A program made the translations under genes and the position numbers. This document shows positions 1 through 5,892 of a stretch of DNA of 7,556 nucleotides, piece by piece; position 1 is the first letter of the stretch; each line of letters begins with the position of its first letter. Where the stretch lies: assembly GCA_023386855.1 (NCBI GenBank), contig JAEWIW010000188.1:1-7556 (forward strand), written 5' to 3'. Source of the DNA: Bacteroidota bacterium. GTDB lineage: Bacteria > Bacteroidota > Bacteroidia > Chitinophagales > Chitinophagaceae. The notes below the pieces were generated by a model, which saw nothing but the letters and a program-made list of their open reading frames with translations, was not told the origin of the DNA and did no database searches.

Positions 1-1263
1 GAGAACGATTATGTATCCCAAACCATCACTCACCGGCTTTATGATGCGAATGTAGCTACCAAGGTTGCCCAGTTCATATTGCTCGGAGTTGGTGGTGCCA
101 AGCTGGTAGACCAGCTCAATTTCAACCCGGAGCGTTACCACCTTAATGAAGCGCATGGCGTTAGTTCCGTGTTCTACCTGTATAAAAAATTTGGTAACCT
201 CGACGATATCAAGAAACGCCTCGTATTCACTACCCATACTCCTGAAGAAGCGGGTAATGAAAAACATGATATCCATCTTTGCCATAAGATGAGTTATTTC
301 TGCGGGCTGAGTATTGACGAAGTAAAGCACCTTACCGGCCTGTATGACGACCAGTTCAATCATTCGCTTGTAGCACTGAGGTTTGCACGGCTATCAAATG
401 GGGTTTCCAAACTGCATGGTGAAGTATCGCGTCATATGTGGGGCAAGTATCCTGGTATATGCCCGATCATTTCCATCACCAATGCGCAGAACTATAACTA
501 CTGGGCCGATAAGCAATTGTACAAAGCATCTGATGAAGGTAATGACGCTGCATGGGATGACCGTAAAAGACACCTCAAGAAAAGAGCTTTCGAAATTGTT
601 GCTGACCAGACCGGCAAGATCTTCAACCCCGATGTATTCACTATTGTATGGGCCAGGAGGTTTGCTGGCTATAAGCGTTCTGAACTGATCACCCGCGACC
701 GCGATCGATTTGAAAGATTGCTGAACCATCCTGATTTCCCGGTTCAGATCATTTGGGCAGGAAAGCCTTACCCAATGGATTACCCGGCGATCAATGAGTT
801 CAATAACCTTGTTCACCTGAGCAAGGACTTTAAGAATATGGCGGTGCTGGTAGGCTATGAACTCGCTTTGTCAAAACGCCTTAAGCAGGCATCCGATCTG
901 TGGCTGAACAACCCAAGGGTACCACGTGAAGCATCAGGAACCAGCGGCATGACGGCGGCTATGAACGGTTCGGTGAATTTCTCTACCGATGATGGCTGGA
1001 TACCCGAGTTTGTTCACCATGGTAATAATGGCTTTGTAATTCCACAGGCCGATTATATGAACATGAGTGTGCAGGCGCAGGACGATCATGACCTCAACAA
1101 GTTATACGAGATACTGGAGAATGAAGTATTACCACTGTATTACAGTGACCGGGAAACCTGGAGACAAATTGCGAAGAATGGAATGAATGATGTGAGGTTC
1201 CAGTTTGAATCGGGAAGAATGGCAGCGGAGTACTATGATTTATTGTATACAAACGGGGATTAA
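1..1263 (+). CDS. glgP: GT35 alpha-glucan (glycogen) phosphorylase-like protein, 5'-truncated by the window
   Basis: The reading frame is open from base 1 (first codons read ENDYVSQTITHRL) to TAA at 1261-1263, so 420 codons are visible and the N-terminus lies outside. Family members degrade alpha-1,4-glucan to glucose 1-phosphate in the cytoplasm. Numbering visible codons from 1, GT35 landmarks appear in order: YHLNEAHG (46-53), TTHTPEEAG (77-85), NGVSKLHGEVS (133-143), WARRFAGYKR (217-226, matching the phosphate-contacting RIHEYKR segment of classical phosphorylases), AGKPYP (253-258) and EASGTSGM (310-317). The residue after this Met is normally the PLP-binding lysine; here codon 318 is ACG, Thr. 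The fold and family are therefore secure, but phosphorylase chemistry is not. The overall pattern fits the shorter GT35 lineage rather than the roughly 800-residue rabbit/E. coli type. The gene ends 5 nt before a palindromic repeat and converges on the FKBP gene. The symbol reflects family membership only. Confidence 0.9.
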   Translation, partial: ENDYVSQTITHRLYDANVATKVAQFILLGVGGAKLVDQLNFNPERYHLNEAHGVSSVFYLYKKFGNLDDIKKRLVFTTHTPEEAGNEKHDIHLCHKMSYFCGLSIDEVKHLTGLYDDQFNHSLVALRFARLSNGVSKLHGEVSRHMWGKYPGICPIISITNAQNYNYWADKQLYKASDEGNDAAWDDRKRHLKKRAFEIVADQTGKIFNPDVFTIVWARRFAGYKRSELITRDRDRFERLLNHPDFPVQIIWAGKPYPMDYPAINEFNNLVHLSKDFKNMAVLVGYELALSKRLKQASDLWLNNPRVPREASGTSGMTAAMNGSVNFSTDDGWIPEFVHHGNNGFVIPQADYMNMSVQAQDDHDLNKLYEILENEVLPLYYSDRETWRQIAKNGMNDVRFQFESGRMAAEYYDLLYTNGD

Positions 1264-1268
1264 TAACA

Positions 1269-1310
1269 ACCCCGTGGCACGCCCCCGTGCCACGGGGTAT
1301 ATTTTATTTG
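1269..1310. terminator. Hairpin terminator candidate between convergent genes
   Basis: A perfect 12-bp stem (1269-1280 with 1287-1298) encloses a 6-nt loop. The stem is very GC-rich. On the plus strand it is followed by the T-rich run TATATTTTATTT, and it starts 5 nt after the phosphorylase stop, so it has the form of an intrinsic terminator for that gene. Read on the minus strand it starts 5 nt after the FKBP stop, but the following T-tract is weak (TTGTTATTA). It may therefore act in both directions, more convincingly on the plus strand. The core is the same sequence as the repeat at 4321-4348. Confidence 0.6.
1270..1297 (-). repeat. 28-bp intergenic palindromic repeat, copy A
   Basis: The arms are CCCCGTGGCAC and its exact reverse complement, separated by GCCCCC on the plus strand. 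The reverse complement of the whole 28 bp is identical, base for base, to 4321-4348, so this is the same element in the opposite orientation; the asymmetric loop (GCCCCC here, GGGGGC in copy B) fixes the relative orientation. It occupies most of the 40-nt spacer between two convergent genes and is far richer in G+C than the flanking coding DNA. That suggests a dispersed REP-like intergenic element. Copy number in the genome cannot be judged from this window. Confidence 0.8.
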
Positions 1311-2050
1311 TTACCTACCTGTAATAATTCCACTTCGAAAATAAGGGTAGAACCACCTTTGATTACCGGGCCGGCATCATTATCGCCATAAGCCAGTTCT
1401 GAAGGTATGAACAATTTCCACTTACTTCCCTGCGGCATCAGCTGAAGTGCTTCCACCCAACCCCTGATCACTCCATTTACAGGGAAAGAAATGGGTTCGC
1501 CTCTTTCAACAGAGCTATCGAATACGGTTCCATCGATCAATGTACCATGGTAATGTACTTTCACGGTATCGGTAAGGGCTGGCTTTGGACCATTACCTTC
1601 CTTGATCACTTCGTATTGAAGCCCGCTGGGTAAACTTACCACCCCGGTTCTCTTTTTATTTTCTTCCAGGAAAGCCTGGCCGGCTTTTTTCACCGCTGCT
1701 GCTTTTTCACCTTTAATTGATTGCATATAATTCATGATTATGTTATTGCATTGTTCTTCGCTCAGTTTGGCGGTTTCCTTTTTCACATCGTTCAGAGCCT
1801 GGGTAACCATGTTCAGGTTAAAGTCTTTAATGCCCTGGCTTTTATAAAATTCCGCCATGCTCACACCGAGCGCATAGCTAAAAGAATCCAGTGAATTGGT
1901 CATGTTTTGTGTAGTGGCAGGGGTAGCGGGTTTTGCCGGCTTCTTCACGGCAGAGGCAGGCTTTTTTGCGGGCGCTGCCGGTTTCTTCGTTTGTGCCATA
2001 CCGTTAGTCATTACCAACAGTACAAGGGCCGGTAAAATCAAATGTTTCAT
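1304..2050 (-). CDS. Secreted FKBP-type peptidyl-prolyl cis-trans isomerase (Mip/FkpA-like)
   Basis: This 248-residue protein should catalyse cis-trans isomerisation of X-Pro bonds and assist folding outside the cytoplasm. Residues 1-20 form a signal peptide (short basic start, hydrophobic [10 protein letters not shown], likely cleavage after GMA). There is no lipobox cysteine, so a soluble periplasmic form is likely. Residues 21-48 are a Lys/Pro/Ala linker with three KKPA units. Residues about 52-133 resemble the helical FKBP N-terminal dimerisation domain ([14 protein letters not shown]). Residues about 140-246 are the FKBP catalytic domain. Active-site residues aligned to FKBP12 are present: Y167 and the following HG in VHYHG, F177-D178 in FDSS, V194-I195 and W198 in VIRGW, Y221 in AYG, and F238 in the last strand. 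The ATG at 2050 is chosen because it directly precedes the signal peptide. No Shine-Dalgarno is visible; AAACACA sits 6 nt upstream. The gene is divergent from the MFS gene. Confidence 0.93.
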   Translation of the reverse strand: MKHLILPALVLLVMTNGMAQTKKPAAPAKKPASAVKKPAKPATPATTQNMTNSLDSFSYALGVSMAEFYKSQGIKDFNLNMVTQALNDVKKETAKLSEEQCNNIIMNYMQSIKGEKAAAVKKAGQAFLEENKKRTGVVSLPSGLQYEVIKEGNGPKPALTDTVKVHYHGTLIDGTVFDSSVERGEPISFPVNGVIRGWVEALQLMPQGSKWKLFIPSELAYGDNDAGPVIKGGSTLIFEVELLQVGNK

Positions 2051-2140
2051 ACTAGCTGTGTTTCAATTTTGGGCAAGGTAGCAGTTTTATTTTTACAAGT
2101 GGTGCTGAATAATGAATAGTAAATGTGAAATTTACCGGCC
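2051..2140. promoter_or_regulatory. Divergent intergenic region expected to hold promoters for the FKBP and MFS genes
   Basis: These 90 bp separate two divergently oriented starts, so promoters in both directions are expected. A plus-strand TATTTTTA at 2088-2095 matches the Bacteroidota -7 consensus TAnnTTTG except at the last base. A TTTG at 2068-2071 lies upstream, but the 16-nt spacing is shorter than usual. On the minus strand the best candidate, TACCTTGC at about 2073-2080, is weaker. No operator-like inverted repeat or riboswitch is evident. The exact promoter positions are guesses. Confidence 0.3.
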
Positions 2141-3349
2141 ATGAATGCACTGTTCAACCTCTATAAAAAAGCATACAGCGGGCTTCCAAGGGAAGTCTGG
2201 ATGATTTCGCTGATCATGCTGGTGAACAGGAGTGGTACAATGGTGGTGCCCTTCATGACCATCTACCTTACCAGTGAAAAAATGGGCTTCAGTATTGGCA
2301 GGGCCGGACTGGTAATGGGTGTTTTCGGTCTTGGTGCCATTCTGGGGGGATATATGGGAGGAAGGTTAACGGACAAGGTTGGTCACCATCATATCCAGTT
2401 TTATACTTTGCTTGGAGGTGGTTTTCTCTTTATACTGCTGGGGCAGGTCCAGAGTTTCGGTGCCATTTGCGCAGTAACCTTTTTATTAAGCCTGGTGAAT
2501 GAAGCTTTCAGGCCTGCCAATGCAGCGTCAATTGCCTTATATAGTTCTGCAGGCAACCGTACCCGTTCCTTTTCCCTCAACCGTCTTGCCGTTAACCTGG
2601 GATGGGCCGTGGGCGGTGCTTTGGGCGGATTGCTTGCTTCAATTGATTATAGTGCGCTGTTCTGGGTCGATGGTATTACCAATATCTCTGCAGCCTTATT
2701 AGTGCGTCGATTGCTGAAACCTTCCGGTAAAAAGATTTCCTCCTCGCATGGCGATGAAATGATACTGCCTAACCGTTCGGCCTATAAAGACAGGATATAC
2801 ATCTGGTTTATCGTATGCACGATCCTGTTCTCGATATGTTTTTTCCAGATGTTCTCAACCCTTACCGCTTATTTTAAAAATCACGTTGGTTTTTCTTCTC
2901 TTTACATTGGTATACTCATGGCTGTGAACGGGCTTGTGATCACTTTCATTGAAATGCTGCTGGTGTATAAACTGGAGGGAAGAAGAAGTCCAACCTTTTA
3001 TATCGTTCCTGGTGTTATGCTGGTAACCATGGCCTACCTGCTTTTAAACCTGGTACATATGGATCATATGCTTGCCCTTTTAATGATTTTAATGATCACT
3101 TTCGGGGAGATCTTTGCCATGCCCTTCATGAACAGTTTCTGGACAAGCCGTAGCAATGATCATAACCGGGGACAATATGCAGGGCTGTACAGTATGGCAT
3201 GGTCGGTGGCCAATACCACGGGCCCTATGTTTGGAGCACAGATTGCCCAGGAAGCCGGGTTCCGCAACCTATGGTGGAGTATCGGCGGTCTGGGAGCCCT
3301 GACCACACTGGGTTTCATGGGTTTGCACTACTGGATGGAAAGGCGTTAA
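2141..3349 (+). CDS. Major facilitator superfamily transporter (DHA1/MdtH-like)
   Basis: This 402-residue inner-membrane protein has the usual length and hydrophobic pattern of a 12-helix MFS carrier. The first helix follows YSGLPREVW at about residues 12-20. The MFS motif A between helices 2 and 3 is clear at about 69-84 (GGYMGGRLTDKVGHHH). A hydrophilic central loop at about 191-218, rich in Lys/Ser/Asp, separates the two six-helix halves. The sequence NEAFRPANAAS (120-130) in helix 4 and the conserved TGPMFG (360-365) near helix 11 are typical of drug:H+ antiporter-like members. The substrate cannot be predicted; export of small molecules is the family's common role. The ATG at 2141 gives a normal cytoplasmic N-terminus; no Shine-Dalgarno is seen. 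The next gene starts 22 nt downstream on the same strand, so the two may share a transcript. Confidence 0.9.
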   Translation: MNALFNLYKKAYSGLPREVWMISLIMLVNRSGTMVVPFMTIYLTSEKMGFSIGRAGLVMGVFGLGAILGGYMGGRLTDKVGHHHIQFYTLLGGGFLFILLGQVQSFGAICAVTFLLSLVNEAFRPANAASIALYSSAGNRTRSFSLNRLAVNLGWAVGGALGGLLASIDYSALFWVDGITNISAALLVRRLLKPSGKKISSSHGDEMILPNRSAYKDRIYIWFIVCTILFSICFFQMFSTLTAYFKNHVGFSSLYIGILMAVNGLVITFIEMLLVYKLEGRRSPTFYIVPGVMLVTMAYLLLNLVHMDHMLALLMILMITFGEIFAMPFMNSFWTSRSNDHNRGQYAGLYSMAWSVANTTGPMFGAQIAQEAGFRNLWWSIGGLGALTTLGFMGLHYWMERR

Positions 3350-3371
3350 TTTTATCAATCAATCGAATGCA

Positions 3372-4319
3372 ATGGATGAGCAGAAAGTACAGATGTTTCG
3401 AAACAGGCTATCAAAAGTGTACAGGCATATTTCCAAACTCGCCCGCAAGCAGGGCATAACCTGTTACAGGGTTTATGACCATGATCTCCCGGAATTTCCT
3501 TTTTGTATTGAAGTATATGAAAGCAATATTTACCTCGCAGAATATCGCCGCAGGCATGGTATGACCGAAGAAGAACATGAAGAGTGGCTGGAAGAATGTA
3601 TCCGTTTGATCGCTGAAATGCTGGAAGTAGATATCGATGTTATCTATGTAAGGCAAAGACAAAGAAAGCAGGGCAGGCTGGGGCAGTACCAGCGGATCGC
3701 TGAAGAAATGGAATTCTTTACAGTAAAGGAAGCAGGTTTGAATTTTAAAGTAAATCTATCCGATTACCTTGATACCGGGTTATTCCTTGATCACCGTATC
3801 ACCAGGGGCATGGTAAGAGATGAAGCAAAAGATAAAAGAGTGCTTAACCTTTTCTGTTATACCGGATCCTTTTCGGTATATGCCGCTGCCGGTGGTGCCG
3901 CCAGTGTAACATCGGTTGACCTTTCAAAAACATACCTCAAATGGGCGGAAGATAATTTCGCGTTGAATGGATTCAGTGATGAAGGAAAGTATTTCTTCCT
4001 TCATGAAGATGTAAAACAATACCTCGATACGTTAAAGCCAGGTTCATTCGACCTGGTGATCATGGATCCTCCTACTTTCAGCAACAGCAAGAGGATGGTG
4101 GATTTCCTCGATATCCAGCGCGATCATGTTGAACTCATCAATAAAATGCTGGTGGCTATGACGGCAGGAGGAACTTTATATTTCAGTACAAACTATCGAA
4201 GGTTTATCCTGGATGAACAATCCATCAGGGCCAGTTCAATCAAGGATATTACCAGGGCAACCACACCCTTCGACTTCCAGGGAAAACTATTCAGGTGGGC
4301 TTATAAGATCGTTAAATAG
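3372..4319 (+). CDS. rlmK: Stand-alone RlmK-type class I SAM-dependent 23S rRNA methyltransferase
   Basis: This 315-residue protein resembles the C-terminal half of E. coli RlmKL, the RlmK domain that makes m7G2069 in 23S rRNA. Matching segments in order are: FRNRLSKVYRHISKLARKQG (9-28) and CYRVYDHDLPE (31-41), typical of the RlmK N-terminal region; RQRQRKQG (94-101); DYLDTGLFLDHR (131-142); the SAM-binding motif I LNLFCYTGSFSVYAAAGGA (158-176); the acidic ribose-binding position VDLS (182-185); and the catalytic-loop hallmark DPPTFSNSKRM (232-242), followed by DIQRDH. There is no N-terminal THUMP/RlmL methyltransferase part; the protein begins where the RlmK domain begins. The ATG at 3372 is the first usable start in this frame (the ATG at 3367 is out of frame). 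It follows the MFS stop by 22 nt, with no Shine-Dalgarno. It converges on the M28 gene, with a palindromic repeat between. An RlmI-like or other substrate remains possible, but the match to RlmK is the better one. Confidence 0.88.
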   Translation: MDEQKVQMFRNRLSKVYRHISKLARKQGITCYRVYDHDLPEFPFCIEVYESNIYLAEYRRRHGMTEEEHEEWLEECIRLIAEMLEVDIDVIYVRQRQRKQGRLGQYQRIAEEMEFFTVKEAGLNFKVNLSDYLDTGLFLDHRITRGMVRDEAKDKRVLNLFCYTGSFSVYAAAGGAASVTSVDLSKTYLKWAEDNFALNGFSDEGKYFFLHEDVKQYLDTLKPGSFDLVIMDPPTFSNSKRMVDFLDIQRDHVELINKMLVAMTAGGTLYFSTNYRRFILDEQSIRASSIKDITRATTPFDFQGKLFRWAYKIVK

Positions 4320-4362
4320 ACCCCGTGGCACGGGGGCGTGCCACGGGGGCGTGGCACGGGGT
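4320..4362 (+). repeat. Extended intergenic palindromic repeat, copy B (three-unit form)
   Basis: Positions 4321-4348 equal the reverse complement of 1270-1297 exactly. The element then continues for 13 more bases as a further half-unit. Written as units, it is CCCC followed by GTGGCACGGGGGC, GTGCCACGGGGGC and GTGGCACGGGG, so the period is 13 and only the central base of GTG-S-CAC alternates. Arm 1 (4321-4331) can pair with arm 2 (4338-4348) over 11 bp, or arm 2 (4337-4344) can pair with arm 3 (4351-4358) over 8 bp; the two hairpins exclude each other. The element starts immediately after the rlmK stop and ends about 2 nt from the convergent M28 stop. A terminator role is plausible, but the T-tracts are weak (TCTATTTAAC on the minus strand, TACTATAATTT on the plus strand). 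Confidence 0.8.
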
Positions 4363-4363
4363 A

Positions 4364-5860
4364 CTATAATTTGAGGTCGCGCTTCAGCATTTCATTCCTG
4401 TTGGCCATTTCCCAGGCGGTATAGAATACAAACCTTGCACGCTTTTCCATCACATCATAGTTGATCTTGTCGGGCGTATCGGTTGGTCTGTGGTAATCGT
4501 TATGGGTACCATTGAAATAGAAAATGATGGGCACTCCCTTCTTTGCAAAGTTGAAATGGTCGCTCCTGTAATAGATGCGCTCGGTATCTTTCGGATCATT
4601 GTATTTGTAATCCAGTTCCAGCTTTGAATATTTCTTATTCACCATCTCGCTGATAGGACGAAGGTCAGTACTGAGTTTGTCATCACCCACCACGTAAACA
4701 TAATTGGTTGAATCGCCATGTGTTCTTTTAGGATCGATCCTTCCCACCATATCAATATTGAGGTCGGCAGTGGTTTTATCAAGTGGAACCAGCGGATGCT
4801 CGCTATAATAAGCAGAACCCCATAATCCCTTTTCTTCACCGGAAACCGTTAAGAACAGGATGCTTCTTCTTGGGCCTTTGCCAGCTTTTTTTGCTTCTGC
4901 AAAAGCTTCGGCAATCTCAAGTATGCTTACTGTTCCTGAACCATCATCATCGGCGCCATAATAGATCACTGAATCCCCACGCTTTCCGAGGTGATCATAG
5001 TGGGCCGACATCACCAGGTATTGATCTTTCAGGTCTGTTCCCTCGAGCAGTCCTGCAACATTTGAACTTTGAGAAAGCAGTTGCGACTTACGCATGTCAA
5101 GAACCACATCGGCCTGGAAGGTTTTATTGAGCAGGCTGCCAGACTTTGCTGAATCCAATCCATTACCCATGATGGCTTTGGCCATCTCTTCCGAGATATA
5201 ATATGTATTCGGGTATACAGTGCTTTTATATCCATTGATGGATGCATAGCCCTTCATGTTCATCGGCTTGCGCGGAAAGTTTGATTGCACCACAAGGATC
5301 GCTGCTGCACCGCTTTTCATCGCGGCTTCCTGCACCGCGAATCCCAGGTTGTTTCTTCTCCTTCCGTTTTCCTGTTGTGGTGTATTAGAAGGAAGAACAA
5401 GTACGAGCTTGCCACTGGCATCGATATCACGGTAATCATTATGCGCAGAATCGCTCAGGCCATTACCAGCAAAAACAATATCCTTAGCGTATAATGTTTC
5501 TGTATGATTCTGCGATAGATTTACCGCGAAGTCCTTATCCAGTTGAAACTCCTTACCATTTATGGTGATGGATGCATTTTCAAGTGAATCCTGGTAAACA
5601 TTGAAGTGCTGCTGGTAGCCCCCGTCAGCCGCGGGTTTCAGGCCAAGGCTCTTAAAGTGCTGCTCGATATAGGCAGCGGCTTTACGCTGGCCTTCAGTAG
5701 CCGTTTCACGTCCTTCCATTTCCTTTCCTGCAACGATGTACAGGTGTCGCTTCAAATCATTTTCCGTAATGGTTTTTCCATAACGGGTAGGGTTGCCTGT
5801 CTTCTGGGCCATAGCTGATGACACAGCAAATAACCCGAGGAACAAGATCGATTTTCTCAT
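4364..5860 (-). CDS. Secreted M28-family zinc metallopeptidase with PA-like insert
   Basis: This 498-residue protein is an aminopeptidase-type M28 hydrolase expected to remove amino acids from peptides in the periplasm or outside the cell. Residues 1-18 form a signal peptide ending SAMA before Q19. The co-catalytic two-zinc site is complete. The ligands are H287 in SAHYDH, D305 (bridging) in GADDDGSG, E343 after the general base E342 in SGEEKG, D370 in NIDMVG and H457 in DYHRPTDT. An insert at about 120-250 before the catalytic core looks like a protease-associated (PA) domain, with KDIVFAGNGL at its start and AAAILVV near its centre. This arrangement is typical of bacterial secreted M28 proteins; the exact peptide preference cannot be told. 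The ATG at 5860 is chosen because it starts the signal peptide; it lacks a Shine-Dalgarno, with AAACACA 6 nt upstream. It lies 32 nt downstream of the ABC-F gene on the same strand, so read-through from that gene is plausible. Confidence 0.93.
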   Translation of the reverse strand: MRKSILFLGLFAVSSAMAQKTGNPTRYGKTITENDLKRHLYIVAGKEMEGRETATEGQRKAAAYIEQHFKSLGLKPAADGGYQQHFNVYQDSLENASITINGKEFQLDKDFAVNLSQNHTETLYAKDIVFAGNGLSDSAHNDYRDIDASGKLVLVLPSNTPQQENGRRRNNLGFAVQEAAMKSGAAAILVVQSNFPRKPMNMKGYASINGYKSTVYPNTYYISEEMAKAIMGNGLDSAKSGSLLNKTFQADVVLDMRKSQLLSQSSNVAGLLEGTDLKDQYLVMSAHYDHLGKRGDSVIYYGADDDGSGTVSILEIAEAFAEAKKAGKGPRRSILFLTVSGEEKGLWGSAYYSEHPLVPLDKTTADLNIDMVGRIDPKRTHGDSTNYVYVVGDDKLSTDLRPISEMVNKKYSKLELDYKYNDPKDTERIYYRSDHFNFAKKGVPIIFYFNGTHNDYHRPTDTPDKINYDVMEKRARFVFYTAWEMANRNEMLKRDLKL

Positions 5861-5892
5861 GTTGATTGTGTTTATTAAAATTGGTTGATTGA

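Noticed and set aside
394..816. 140-codon open frame on the minus strand inside the phosphorylase gene
   Set aside because: It lies wholly antisense to a well-conserved coding region, shows no recognisable domain, and is explained by codon bias of the sense gene.
79..1263. TTG at 79 as the start of the phosphorylase gene
   Set aside because: The same frame is open to base 1, and the residues before it (TKVAQFILLGVGGAKL) continue the conserved GT35 sequence, so the real start is outside the window.
1896..2081. 61-codon plus-strand frame with Gly/Ala/Phe-rich, membrane-like sequence
   Set aside because: It is the complement of the KKPA linker and signal peptide of the FKBP gene; its composition is a by-product of the repeated Lys/Pro/Ala codons.
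3350..3371. TCAATCAATC run before rlmK (and a similar run at 5881-5892) as a regulatory repeat
   Set aside because: The runs are too short and AT-rich to tell from chance in leader DNA.
4320..4362. CRISPR-like array because of three similar units
   Set aside because: The units are only 13 bp, directly adjoining with no unique spacers, and no cas gene is nearby; a palindromic intergenic repeat explains it better.
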